Shown piece by piece: positions 9,094 to 18,159 of a stretch of 64,000 bases of DNA (positions within the stretch are counted from its first letter, which is position 1; each line of letters begins with the position of its first letter). A program made the translations under genes and the position numbers. The stretch is from NCBI RefSeq assembly GCF_001717955.1, contig NZ_CP014168.1:4495501-4559500 (forward strand), read 5' to 3'. Below the pieces are notes generated by a model. That model saw only the letters and a program-made list of their open reading frames with translations, ran no database searches and was not told where the DNA came from. The DNA comes from Sphingomonas panacis (GTDB lineage Bacteria; Pseudomonadota; Alphaproteobacteria; Sphingomonadales; Sphingomonadaceae).

Positions 9094-9826
9094 GGCGGTG
9101 CCTTCACCCTCCGTCGCGCGGCTCGCCGGCGCGCTGTATCTCGGCACGATCATGTTCGGCCTGTTCGCGGAGGTGGGTGCGCGGGGGCCGCTGATCGTCG
9201 GCAGCGATGCCGCCGCCACGGCGCGCGCTATCCTGGCCGAAGAGCCGCTATTCCGAGCCGGCATCGCCGCCGATCTCGCGATGCTGGGCTGCTATGTCGG
9301 CGTGACGGCGCTGTTCCTCGACGTGTTCCGCCCCGTCCACGCCGGCGTGTCGCGGATGGCGGCGGCCTTCAGCCTGATCGGGATCGCGGTACTTGCCGCC
9401 GACACCCTCCTGCTACTCGCCCCGCTGCGGTTACTGGCAACGGCACCTTACCTTTCGGCGCTGGGTGCTCCCCAGCGCGAGGCGGCGGCACTGCTCGCGC
9501 TGAAGGTGCATGGCGACGGTTACGACGTGAGCCTCGTGTTCTTCGGCATCTACTGCGTGATGCTGGGTTGGCTGGCGTGGCGCAGCGGCTTCCTGCCCAA
9601 GGCGATCGGCGGACTGATGGCACTGGCCGGCGTCTGCTACATCCTCAACAGCGTCGCCGACCTTGCGGCGCCGGCCTTCGCCCACACGCTGTCGCCACAC
9701 ATCATGGACCCGACGCTGATCGGGGAGGCGGCGCTGGCGCTGTGGCTGCTGGTGTTCGGCGCGCGCGGGACGCCCGGCCGGGCGACCCGGATGCCACAGG
9801 CCGCTCGGCAAGGGCATCGCGCTTGA
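9086..9826 (+). CDS. DUF4386 family membrane protein
   Basis: A 246-residue protein with about six transmembrane helices. The N-terminal ARLAGALYLGTIMFGLFAEV is the hallmark opening of DUF4386 proteins, and a later segment (AIGGLMALAGVCYILNSVAD) matches the rest of the family. Function is not known. It overlaps the upstream gene by 8 bp and the downstream glycosyltransferase by 4 bp (TTGA), so all three are probably translated together. Confidence 0.75.
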   Translation: MAEAVPSPSVARLAGALYLGTIMFGLFAEVGARGPLIVGSDAAATARAILAEEPLFRAGIAADLAMLGCYVGVTALFLDVFRPVHAGVSRMAAAFSLIGIAVLAADTLLLLAPLRLLATAPYLSALGAPQREAAALLALKVHGDGYDVSLVFFGIYCVMLGWLAWRSGFLPKAIGGLMALAGVCYILNSVADLAAPAFAHTLSPHIMDPTLIGEAALALWLLVFGARGTPGRATRMPQAARQGHRA

Positions 9827-11352
9827 CGCACGGTCCGGTTTCCCGCCTCCGATCGGCAGATACCGCGGCGCTGTTGGCGGCCTTGATCGTCGCTGCCCTG
9901 CATCTGGCGCTCGGCGGTCGCTACGACCTGTTCCGCGACGAACTCTACTTCATCGTCTGCGGCCACCATCCAGCCTTCGGCTATGTCGATCAGCCGCCGG
10001 CCGTGCCGCTGCTGGCCGCATCACTCTACAGGCTCGGCCTGGGCGCACAAGGCTTACGCATACCGACCGCCATTGCGGCTGGCGCACTGGTGTGGCTGGT
10101 GATGCGCTTCGCCCGGTCGCTAGGCGGGGACGGGCGATCGCAGGCCCTTGCCGGCCTCGCCTGCGCGATCGCACCGATGCTGATGGGGCTGACGGCAACG
10201 CTGAACACGTCGGCGTTCGATCCGCTGGCCTGGACCGCCGTCGCCTGGCTCGTCGTCACGGCGAACCGCGAGGGCGACGATCGCGCGCTGATCCTCGCCG
10301 GCCTGGTCGCCGGACTGGCGTTGCAGGTGAAGTATTCCATGCTGTTCTGGATGGTCGGGCTGACGCTCGGCCTGCTCCTGACGGCGGAACGCCGGGTGCT
10401 GCTGCGACCTTCCTTCTGGATCGGGGCGGCGCTCGCGGCCGTCATCGCGGCGCCATCGTTCCTTTGGCAATGGGCGCACGGCTTCCCATTCCTGGAACTC
10501 GGCGCCGCGGCCAAAGGCAAGAACGCCGACATCGCCGCCCTGCCGTTCCTGGCCAATCAGGTGCTGGTGATGAACCCGGCCTTCGCGCCGCTGTGGATCA
10601 CCGGACTGGTCGCGCCCTTTACCGTGCGACGCTTACGCGATCTTCGCTTTCTGGTGATCGCCGCGGTCGTGGTGGTCGCCATCGTACGGATGGGGCACGG
10701 CAAGGACTATTACCTCTCGCCGCTCTATCCGACGCTGTTCGCGATCGGCGCGGTTGCCCTCGCGCCACTGGTGCGCACCCGCATCGGCGGGATCGTAGTC
10801 GCAAGTGGCATCACGGCTGCAATTGCCCTATCCGCACTCGCCGCACCGCTGGCGCTCCCGATCCTCTCCCCGCCGGTCCTTGAGGATTATATCCAGCGAA
10901 CCGGGTTCGCGCCGCAGCAACAGGAGCGCAGTTTTAAGGGCACCGTGCTGCCTCAGGTCATGGCGGACCAGCTCGGCTGGCACGATTACGTCCATCAGGT
11001 CGAGGCGGCATGGCAGCGCATCCCGCCGACAGAGCGCGCCGCCACCGCGATCAAGGTCGAGAACTATGGCGAGGCCGCCGCCCTCGACCTCTACGGCAAG
11101 GGGCTGCCGCCCGTTGTCAGCGGGCACAACCAGTATTTCCTGTGGGGCCTACGCGGTCAGCACCCGGCCAACGTGCTGTCGATCCAGGACGACATGGTGG
11201 GGCTGCGACCTTATTGCCGCAAGGCGACGCTGCTCGGCACCACAAGCTCGCGCTATGCGATGGCGTTCGAGAACGGCAAGGTGATCGCACTGTGCGAAGG
11301 CGTGAAGCCATCGCTCGGCAATCTCTGGCCTCAGCTTAAACTATACTCGTAG
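9823..11352 (+). CDS. Family 39-like membrane glycosyltransferase (ArnT/PMT fold)
   Basis: About 509 residues from TTG 9823, which overlaps the upstream stop (TTGA) and has AAGGG 9 nt upstream. A longer frame from ATG 9568 would lie inside the DUF4386 gene and is less likely. The first loop (LFRDELYFIVCGHHPAFGYVD) contains the acidic DE pair and Asp expected of polyprenyl-phosphate-sugar-dependent GT39/GT83 enzymes, followed by about ten membrane helices and a C-terminal periplasmic domain. It likely transfers a sugar from a lipid carrier to a periplasmic acceptor. Donor and acceptor are unknown. Confidence 0.8.
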   Translation: MTHGPVSRLRSADTAALLAALIVAALHLALGGRYDLFRDELYFIVCGHHPAFGYVDQPPAVPLLAASLYRLGLGAQGLRIPTAIAAGALVWLVMRFARSLGGDGRSQALAGLACAIAPMLMGLTATLNTSAFDPLAWTAVAWLVVTANREGDDRALILAGLVAGLALQVKYSMLFWMVGLTLGLLLTAERRVLLRPSFWIGAALAAVIAAPSFLWQWAHGFPFLELGAAAKGKNADIAALPFLANQVLVMNPAFAPLWITGLVAPFTVRRLRDLRFLVIAAVVVVAIVRMGHGKDYYLSPLYPTLFAIGAVALAPLVRTRIGGIVVASGITAAIALSALAAPLALPILSPPVLEDYIQRTGFAPQQQERSFKGTVLPQVMADQLGWHDYVHQVEAAWQRIPPTERAATAIKVENYGEAAALDLYGKGLPPVVSGHNQYFLWGLRGQHPANVLSIQDDMVGLRPYCRKATLLGTTSSRYAMAFENGKVIALCEGVKPSLGNLWPQLKLYS

Positions 11353-11476
11353 ATCAGCGGCTTGAGCCGGTAAGCCTTCCCATTAGGATGGTGGAAAGAG
11401 AATTGCTGGCGATTAGCCACCCAGCGCCATACCAGTTGCAAATCCGCATTGCGGTGCGTGGCTGACGGAGGACTGG

Positions 11477-12307
11477 GTGGCATATAGATCGACAGTAGCC
11501 CTGACCCTTGGCGTCGCGATCACCGCATCAACGCTTGTCGCACCCGTCGCTGCCATCGTGCGACGACATGACGTGCGTGATGCCCGTTATGTGGTCTCCG
11601 ACGACTATTTCCTTCCCCTTGCGGATATCCCGACTGAGGGTGAGGGCGTTCTGATCGCTCCTTCTTGGGTCGTCACCGCCGCCCACGCTACCCAATGGCA
11701 AAGAATGCCGATCGATCACGTCACGATTGCAGGAAAAGTCCGCAACGTGTCGCAAGTGATTGTCCACCCCGGTTGGCGGCGAGTGCGAGAGAGCGAAGGG
11801 GAGAGCGAGGCATCCCGACTGGCGACACGCCTCGACAATGATGACGTGGCGCTGCTCCGGCTGTCCGAACCCGTAACCGATATTACCCCAGCCTCGATCT
11901 ACAGAGGAGATCGTGAGGTCGGGCATGTCGTGGAGATAATCGGAAAAGGACAAACCGGCACCGGCAAAGACGGTATCGCCGACGATGCCACACATCGGAC
12001 CACCCTCCATCGCGCGCGAAATCGGATCGAAAGCGCCAACGGCAACTGGCTTACCTATCGGTTTGACACTGGGAAACGGGCCTTGCCGCTAGAAGGCATC
12101 TTCGGAGGCGGCGACAGCGGAGGCCCGATTGTCATGCGCGACCATGGCGGCTGGAAACTGATCGGCCTCACGTCGTGGGGATGGTCGCGTGGTCATATCG
12201 CCATCGGTGATGCCGCCGGGCGGTACGAAGAAACGGCATATATCGTTCGCTTGTCGCACTACGCCAATTGGATTGACGGCATCATTGCCTCGAAAGGTCA
12301 CGGCTGA
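11477..12307 (+). CDS. Trypsin-like serine protease, secreted (paralogue of 7588-8466)
   Basis: A 276-residue chymotrypsin-fold protease from GTG 11477, with GGAGG upstream. A signal peptide covers about residues 1-26 (TVALTLGVAITASTLVAPVA). The triad is His70 (VTAAHA), Asp123 (DVALL) and Ser214 (GGDSGGP). Like its paralogue, it carries LIAPxWVVTAAHA and EPVTDITPA, and an 'ADDATHRT' block matching 'PDDASHRT'. The two copies face outward around the 8680-11352 operon. It is followed by a hairpin and the right copy of the 17-bp inverted repeat. Confidence 0.88.
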   Translation: MAYRSTVALTLGVAITASTLVAPVAAIVRRHDVRDARYVVSDDYFLPLADIPTEGEGVLIAPSWVVTAAHATQWQRMPIDHVTIAGKVRNVSQVIVHPGWRRVRESEGESEASRLATRLDNDDVALLRLSEPVTDITPASIYRGDREVGHVVEIIGKGQTGTGKDGIADDATHRTTLHRARNRIESANGNWLTYRFDTGKRALPLEGIFGGGDSGGPIVMRDHGGWKLIGLTSWGWSRGHIAIGDAAGRYEETAYIVRLSHYANWIDGIIASKGHG

Positions 12308-12691
12308 CGACCTTCCCGCAAAGGAAGGATGGTCGGGACGGCTGACCACCGCAAGACGCGCCAGACGGCAAGAAGGTGGCCATTTTCCCAAAATATGTTC
12401 CCGATTGCTCTTTCCCGAAATTGCCCGTTGGAGACGGAGAAACGGGACGGTCCAGCGTATAAGCGGAGCCCGACCTCGGCATCCAGCCGGAACGGGTAAT
12501 GTGAGCATGCATCTCCGATTGCGAGCAGACGCCACTATGATTGCAAGCCGCTACACCTACACCTACTGATTGACGCGACGGTATCAGCCGCGCTTCCGCA
12601 TTGCCGCCGAGTCAATTGATGGGGATATTGGCGGGCAGCGTGTCAAAGCGTTGTTGCGAGTCATTCGCATATCACGCTAAGATAGAGCACC
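12308..12691. other. Non-coding stretch with hairpin and right inverted-repeat copy
   Basis: CCTTCC (12311-12316) and GGAAGG (12323-12328) around CGCAAA form a stem just after the protease stop and may act as a terminator, though no U-tract follows. The 16 bases from 12311 recur at 8541. The 17-bp repeat copy is at 12379-12395. The remainder should contain the promoter of the sigma gene at 12692; I cannot assign it. Confidence 0.4.
12379..12395. repeat. Right copy of a 17-bp inverted repeat
   Basis: GCCATTTTCCCAAAATA, exact reverse complement of 7570-7586. Together the copies bracket about 4.8 kb holding both proteases and the operon between them. Confidence 0.45.
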
Positions 12692-13204
12692 ATGCCGACC
12701 AACGCGATCGCCCTGACGCGCCTGCTGCTCACCGAACGCCCGTCGCTGCTGCGGCTGGCGCAGCGGATTGTGGGCCTGCCTGCAGCTGAGGATGTGACCC
12801 AATCTCTGTGGTTGCGGGTTCAGCGAGTCGAGGATGACCCGCCGATCCTCAACAAGCGTGCCTACCTCTATCGGCTCGCCGGGAACCTTGCGACGGATTA
12901 CGCGCGAGGGACGCGGCGGCACGATCAGCTGTTCGAGGCGGCTGACCCGCCGACCGATGCTCCCTCAAACGAACCCTCGGCAGAGAGCCGCGTGATCGAC
13001 CGCGAGCGCCTTGCGCGGCTGGAGGCGGTGCTCGAGGAGTTGCCTCTGCGCTGCCGGCAGGTGTTCGTCCTGCGCCGCATCGATGGCCTGCCCGCCCATG
13101 AAGTCGCGGCGCGTCTCGGCATAACAGTCAATGCCGTGGCCAAGCATGTCCGCATCGCTGTGCGCCATTGCCATGCCCGGATGACGGACGAACCGGACGC
13201 GTGA
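12692..13204 (+). CDS. FecI-type ECF RNA polymerase sigma factor
   Basis: A 170-residue sigma-70 of the iron-starvation (FecI) group. Region 2 contains AEDVTQSLWLRVQR and AYLYRLAGNLATDYAR. Region 4 contains LPLRCRQVFVLRRIDGLPAH, followed by a HTH (EVAARLGITVNAVAKHV). It is followed by fecR, an STN-containing TonB receptor and a tonB, the standard cell-surface signalling layout. It should activate the receptor gene at 14415 when the receptor, occupied by its ligand, signals through FecR. Confidence 0.9.
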   Translation: MPTNAIALTRLLLTERPSLLRLAQRIVGLPAAEDVTQSLWLRVQRVEDDPPILNKRAYLYRLAGNLATDYARGTRRHDQLFEAADPPTDAPSNEPSAESRVIDRERLARLEAVLEELPLRCRQVFVLRRIDGLPAHEVAARLGITVNAVAKHVRIAVRHCHARMTDEPDA

Positions 13205-13312
13205 CCTGGAATTTTCCCGACCAGCGGTCCCGATCACGCCCTCTCAATCGTCTTATAGCTAGAAAGCCCAGAGCAGCGGCCATGCGCCGCGCGCCAGGGG
13301 GAGACCGCATTC

Positions 13313-14290
13313 GTGCCGACTGACGATCCGATACCCAAGGAGATCGCCGATGAGGCGGCGCGCTGGTTTGCCGAACACGACAGCGGTCTGTTGTCGGATG
13401 ATTCGGGGCTGGCAGCATGGCTGGCGGCAGATCCGCTCCATGCCCGCGCCTTCGCGGAAATGGAGGCGGTTTGGTCCGATCTCGGCGAGGTAAACCCCGC
13501 CTCGGATGTCCGTGCCTCGCTTCCCCCTCTACCGCGGCGATCACCCGGCAATGACAATGATCACTCCGTCCGTCACGCCTGGATGCCTGCCGCGCTGACC
13601 GCATGCGTTGCGGTCATGGCGATCGGTCTCGCCCAGGACTGGCCGATGCGCCTGCGCGCGGACGCGGTGACGGCGACCGGCGAACAACGCACCCTCACCA
13701 TGCCGGACGGATCGCGGGTGATCCTCAACACGCATAGCGCGGTCGCATTCGACTACCGGCCGAACGTCCGCATCGTGCGGTTGCTTCGCGGCGAGGCAGC
13801 CTTCACCGTCGCGCCGGATCGCTCGCGCCCGTTCACGGTCGAGGCCAGTGGCGGCAGCAGCACGGCGCTCGGCACGCGGTTCGTGGTCCGCGAGGATGGC
13901 GAGGACACCCGCGTTGCCGTCACCGAGCATACGGTTCGCGTCGCGTACCCGCGAAGCGGAGCGGAGGCGGTCACGCTGCCGGAAGGAAAGAGCTTCGTCT
14001 ACGGCCCTGATAGGCCGTGGGGCGTGCCCACGCCCTTCTCAGCCGGCGAACCCGATGCATGGGTGCAAGGCGAGCTCGTGTTCGAGAACCGCCCACTTTG
14101 GGAAGTCGTGGCCGAACTGAACCGCTATTATCCCGGCTACATCCAGGTGATCGGCACGGAGGTGCGTGACCGTCGCGTCAGCGGGGTATTCAGCATCTCC
14201 AATCCAGCCAGCGCCGTTGCCAAATTACAGCGCTCGCTCGGCCTGCGCTCGATCCATATCACCGACAGGCTCATCCTCATTTTTGTCTGA
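13313..14290 (+). CDS. FecR-type anti-sigma factor/signal transducer
   Basis: A 325-residue protein from GTG 13313. A DUF4880-like N-terminal cytoplasmic part (EIADEAARWFAEHDSG) is followed by a membrane helix near residue 100 (ALTACVAVMAIGLA) and a FecR periplasmic domain (GEQRTLTMPDGSRVILNTHS). A C-terminal secretin/STN-like segment (YYPGYIQVIGTEVRDRRVSG) is also present. It binds the sigma factor encoded upstream and contacts the receptor's signalling domain across the periplasm. The receptor starts 124 bp downstream. Confidence 0.9.
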   Translation: MPTDDPIPKEIADEAARWFAEHDSGLLSDDSGLAAWLAADPLHARAFAEMEAVWSDLGEVNPASDVRASLPPLPRRSPGNDNDHSVRHAWMPAALTACVAVMAIGLAQDWPMRLRADAVTATGEQRTLTMPDGSRVILNTHSAVAFDYRPNVRIVRLLRGEAAFTVAPDRSRPFTVEASGGSSTALGTRFVVREDGEDTRVAVTEHTVRVAYPRSGAEAVTLPEGKSFVYGPDRPWGVPTPFSAGEPDAWVQGELVFENRPLWEVVAELNRYYPGYIQVIGTEVRDRRVSGVFSISNPASAVAKLQRSLGLRSIHITDRLILIFV

Positions 14291-14414
14291 CCGCAAAATT
14301 TTTTGCGCTGCAAGGGTCCCGCTTCGGACACCCCATTCGTCATAAGTATGAGAACCGCTCGCATTAGCAATAGAGAGCGTTTCGATCTGGTTTTGACGAT
14401 CGGGGGAATTACCT

Positions 14415-16847
14415 GTGAAATTGAACTGCCTGCGCCAACCGGTTCGGCCGACGCGCGGTATCGCCCTTGCGCTGTTTGCCACCACGGCGCTGTCGATGAC
14501 TGGTCTTTGCGCCATACCCGCCTACGCCCAGGGCGCCGCCAGCTATGACATTCCAGCGGGCCCGCTGACGCGCGTTCTCAACCAGTTTGCGCGTCAGGCC
14601 CATGTAGAACTGATCTACGATGCGCCGCTGACCCAGAACGCGTCGAGCCCTGGCCTCAAGGGCAGCTTCGGAGCGGCCGAGGGGCTCTCGCGCATTCTCG
14701 CCGGCACTGGCCTCACCTACCGTCAAACCGGGCCGAACATGTTCACCCTGGAACGCGCGCCCACAGCCGATGCGGGGACCGTCGAGCTCGGTCCGCTGCG
14801 AGTCAACGGGGACGAGGGCTCACCCTTCGCGCCTACGACCGTCATTCCGACACCGAAGACCGACCGGGCGGCGACGGACCGGTCCCACAGCTATGCCGCG
14901 CGCGCCGCGACTGTCGCGGGGAAGACGGCGCAGGATCTGCGGGAGATCCCGCAGTCTGTTTCGGTCGTTACAAGGCAGCGGATGGACGATCAGAATATGG
15001 TGTCGGTGGAAGATGCGCTCCGCCAGGCGACCGGGGTTACTGCCATCACCTATGGCGACGGCACCGCCTATTTCCAGATCCGCGGCTATCCGGCTGAGGT
15101 GCAGTTCGATGGCCTGCCTGCCAACAGCGGGCTCCAATATCTCGGCCAGTACGATCTGGCAGTTTACGATCGCGTGGAAGTGCTGCGCGGTCCATCGGGC
15201 CTGCTTCAGGGCTCCGGCGAGCCGGCAGGCACGGTCAACCTTGTGCGCAAGCGCCCGCACGACGAGTTCGGCTGGGCAGGCAGTGTCATGAGTGGGCGCT
15301 GGAACACTTTCCATGGTGATCTGGACGTGACCGGCCCGCTGGATGCCGCCGGCACGATCCGTGGCCGCCTCGTTGCAAGCGGCCAGGATCGGGACTTCTT
15401 CACCGATGAGACGCATGAACGGCACGGGCTGGTCTATGGCATCGTCGACGTCGATCTCGATCCTTCGACGGTGTGGACCGTGTCGGGCACGCTGCAGGAC
15501 CAGAAGCTTGCGCCCTTCGATTACGGTCCCGGCGCGCGGGCCGACGGCACGGCCCTCAACCCGCCGCGTTCCTCCTTCTTCGGCGTCAATTGGGCGCACA
15601 GCTACACGCGAAGCCGGGAGGCCTATAGCTCGCTCGAACATCAGTTCGGCAATGGCTGGAGCGCCAAGGCCAGCGCAAACTATCGCTGGCAACATGGCAC
15701 AGGCGCTTACGGCTACATCAACGGGCTGGTGAACCTGAACGACAGCGCGGCTTATGCCTTGCAGAGCCAGGACATCACCGACGAATGGTTCGGCGCCGAC
15801 GTCAATGTCAGCGGCCCGGTGCATCTGCTGGGGCGTACCCATCAGTTGCTGATCGGCGCCAATTATGCGTGGCGCAGCGACCTGAGCCGGTCCGGCTTCG
15901 TGGGCACGAGCGTCAGCGACGTTTTCGCGATCGACATCCCCGAACAGCCGATCCCCGATACATACGCATCGGCCACGCGAACCACCCAGTATGGCTTCTA
16001 TGCGCAGGGACGCTTCAGCCTTGCCGATCCAGTGACGCTGGTGCTGGGCGGTCGCCTGACCAGCTATCACAGCAAGGCCTGGGCGGGCCTCGCCCAGACG
16101 GGCAACTTCACCGATGCGCCCGGCGTGAACGCCAAGTTCACGCCCTCTGCTGGCCTGGTCTGGAATGTGACGTCGCAGGTCACATTCTACGGAAGCTATG
16201 CCAGCATCTTCGTGCCGCAGAGCAATCTCGTCTATGGCGGCGGAACGCTGAAACCCCGCACCGGTGAACAGTTCGAAATCGGCGCTAAGGCCGCCTTACT
16301 GGACGGCGCACTCAATCTGTCCGGCGCGCTCTTCACCATGACTGACCGCAATCGCGCCTATCTCGATCCCGATCATCCCGGCACGCCGGCCTATTACATC
16401 GCCGCTGGCAAAGTACGCAGCCGCGGCGTCGAATTGGAGGCCAGCGGCGAGGTGCTGCCGGGATGGAGCCTCTTTGCCGGCTACACCTATCTCGACACCA
16501 AGACGTTGAAGGCGGACAGCGGGCAAGGCAGCATCTTCGATACCGAGGAGCCGAAGCATAGCTTCAAATTCTGGAGCACCTATCGCTTCGGTGCGCCCGA
16601 TCGGCCTGGCTTCCAGTTGGGCGGCGGACTGCGCGCACAAAGCAAGACCTCGCGGGGTGGCCCGGTGCAGGATGCCTATGCCGTGGTCGATGCCCAGATC
16701 GGCTATCGCCTCAACCGGCAATGGTCGCTGACGGCTAGCGTCACAAACCTCTTCGACAAGACCTATTACGCACGCCTGCCTTCCCGTTTCTATAGCGTCT
16801 ATGGCGAACCGCGCGGCTTTACAGTCACGCTGCGCAAGGGTTTCTGA
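14415..16847 (+). CDS. TonB-dependent siderophore receptor with N-terminal signalling (STN) domain
   Basis: An 810-residue outer-membrane receptor from GTG 14415 with GGGGGA upstream. A signal peptide ends near AYAQG (about residue 40). An STN domain follows (SYDIPAGPLTRVLNQFARQA, to about residue 110), then a plug (LREIPQSVSVVTRQRMDDQN) and a 22-strand barrel ending in the aromatic C-terminus RKGF. The STN domain and upstream FecI/FecR mean that it is a transducer: ligand binding induces its own synthesis. The plug sequence is typical of ferric-siderophore receptors such as FpvA/FhuE; the exact siderophore cannot be told. Confidence 0.92.
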   Translation: MKLNCLRQPVRPTRGIALALFATTALSMTGLCAIPAYAQGAASYDIPAGPLTRVLNQFARQAHVELIYDAPLTQNASSPGLKGSFGAAEGLSRILAGTGLTYRQTGPNMFTLERAPTADAGTVELGPLRVNGDEGSPFAPTTVIPTPKTDRAATDRSHSYAARAATVAGKTAQDLREIPQSVSVVTRQRMDDQNMVSVEDALRQATGVTAITYGDGTAYFQIRGYPAEVQFDGLPANSGLQYLGQYDLAVYDRVEVLRGPSGLLQGSGEPAGTVNLVRKRPHDEFGWAGSVMSGRWNTFHGDLDVTGPLDAAGTIRGRLVASGQDRDFFTDETHERHGLVYGIVDVDLDPSTVWTVSGTLQDQKLAPFDYGPGARADGTALNPPRSSFFGVNWAHSYTRSREAYSSLEHQFGNGWSAKASANYRWQHGTGAYGYINGLVNLNDSAAYALQSQDITDEWFGADVNVSGPVHLLGRTHQLLIGANYAWRSDLSRSGFVGTSVSDVFAIDIPEQPIPDTYASATRTTQYGFYAQGRFSLADPVTLVLGGRLTSYHSKAWAGLAQTGNFTDAPGVNAKFTPSAGLVWNVTSQVTFYGSYASIFVPQSNLVYGGGTLKPRTGEQFEIGAKAALLDGALNLSGALFTMTDRNRAYLDPDHPGTPAYYIAAGKVRSRGVELEASGEVLPGWSLFAGYTYLDTKTLKADSGQGSIFDTEEPKHSFKFWSTYRFGAPDRPGFQLGGGLRAQSKTSRGGPVQDAYAVVDAQIGYRLNRQWSLTASVTNLFDKTYYARLPSRFYSVYGEPRGFTVTLRKGF

Positions 16848-16849
16848 TC

Positions 16850-17941
16850 ATGCGCGGCGGGCCCCTGCGGCGCTGGCGATGGCTTCATGAATGGAGCAGC
16901 CTTGCCTGCACCCTCTTTCTGCTAATCCTGTGCGCAACAGGCCTGCCGCTCATCTTCGCGGACGAGATTGAGGGCACACCGGATCATGCCCCAGCACCAG
17001 TGACGGCTTCGCTGGACCAGATCGTCGTGCAGCATGGCACCGACCCGTCCTTTGTGCGGGTAGCTTCGGATGAGGGTCGCGTCTATCTGGGCGAACGGCG
17101 GGGCGGGCGTCCCCTGCTGTTCGATGGGCGCACCGGCGAACCGACCAACGCGGGCGCCGCCAAGCCGCCCGGCGTCGTCGACATTCTGCTTGCCTTGCAC
17201 GGTGAGTTGTTGGCGGGCCTGCTGGGTCGCCTGTTCATCGCGATCGTGGGCCTTACGGCCCTTATCTCGATTATCTCAGGCGTCGTGGTCTATGCTCCCT
17301 TCGCCAGCGACCGACCCTTTGGCGACATCCGCAAAAGTCGGGGGCGCCCCCTCGCATGGCTCGACCGCCATAATGTCGCAGGGATAGCCATCGCCGCATG
17401 GCTCACCGTCGTGGCGGTCACGGGCTTCATGAACGCCATCGAGAAGCCGCTGTTCACGCTCTGGCGTGCGCAGATCGGCGGGTTCCTGCCGAAGATCGCG
17501 GCAGGCGGAAAAGCGATTGGGCCTGACCAGGCGCTGTCGAGTGCCCGAGCCGCCGCGCCCGACATGCTCTTTGAGACGGTGATCTTCCCCGGCCCCGCTC
17601 CCGGTATAGCCGGCTATTATCTCGTCTGGGGTGAAGGCACGAGGCCCCTCACCTCGCGATTGACTGCCCCGGTGGCGGTGAATGCTGCGAATGGCGCGGC
17701 CGTAGGAAACGGAGCCCTGCCGATGCCCTGGTACCTGCGCGCGCTGGACGTTTCCCGTCCGCTGCACTTCGGCGACTATGGAGGGCTGCCGCTGAAGATG
17801 ATCTGGGCCTTGCTCGATCTGGTGGCGATCCTTGTCCTGGGCAGTGGACTTTATCTTTGGGCGGCGCGTCGTCGTCGGCGTCGTTCGCCCGATCGCGTGG
17901 GTCTATCCGACCAAACCCATATGTCGGAGGCGGCGGAGTGA
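16850..17941 (+). CDS. PepSY-associated transmembrane protein (iron-uptake-associated)
   Basis: A 363-residue inner-membrane protein beginning 2 bp after the receptor stop. It opens with the RWRWLHEWSSLACTLFLLIL helix typical of PepSY-TM (PiuB-like) proteins, has two further helices near residues 125-150 and 180-200, and ends with a helix near 320 followed by a basic tail. Members of this family commonly sit beside siderophore receptors and are thought to act in ferric-siderophore reduction at the inner membrane; that role is inferred here from family and place. Confidence 0.85.
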   Translation: MRGGPLRRWRWLHEWSSLACTLFLLILCATGLPLIFADEIEGTPDHAPAPVTASLDQIVVQHGTDPSFVRVASDEGRVYLGERRGGRPLLFDGRTGEPTNAGAAKPPGVVDILLALHGELLAGLLGRLFIAIVGLTALISIISGVVVYAPFASDRPFGDIRKSRGRPLAWLDRHNVAGIAIAAWLTVVAVTGFMNAIEKPLFTLWRAQIGGFLPKIAAGGKAIGPDQALSSARAAAPDMLFETVIFPGPAPGIAGYYLVWGEGTRPLTSRLTAPVAVNAANGAAVGNGALPMPWYLRALDVSRPLHFGDYGGLPLKMIWALLDLVAILVLGSGLYLWAARRRRRRSPDRVGLSDQTHMSEAAE

Positions 17942-18159
17942 GCCGGCGCGCGCAATCATCCTTGCTAGCGGTATGGGGCTGGCCCCTCAGCCTCGCCATG
18001 CTGACGCTTCTTGGCCTGATCTCGGCGTTAATCGGCGGGGCCGGTATCTGGCGGTGGCTGTCCTGGATATCGCTCGCTCTTCCGCTGCCGGTCATTGCCC
18101 TACGCTTCCGCAACTCGCGCAAGAGGAGACCCGATCATGCTCGCTCTCGCCCGTCCTGA
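17938..18159 (+). CDS. Small membrane protein of the siderophore locus
   Basis: A 73-residue protein from GTG 17938, overlapping the PepSY gene stop by 4 bp (GTGA), with GGAGG upstream. Two hydrophobic segments (WGWPLSLAMLTLLGLISALI and WRWLSWISLALPLPVIALRF) end in a basic tail. Short proteins of this kind often follow PepSY genes in iron loci. I do not recognise a named family. Its 3' end overlaps the tonB start. Confidence 0.7.
   Translation: MSRRAQSSLLAVWGWPLSLAMLTLLGLISALIGGAGIWRWLSWISLALPLPVIALRFRNSRKRRPDHARSRPS

Noticed and set aside
9568..9822. Upstream extension of the family 39 glycosyltransferase (ATG 9568, 594 codons)
   Set aside because: It lies wholly within the DUF4386 gene in another frame and has no membrane-protein character; TTG 9823 with an RBS and TTGA overlap fits better.
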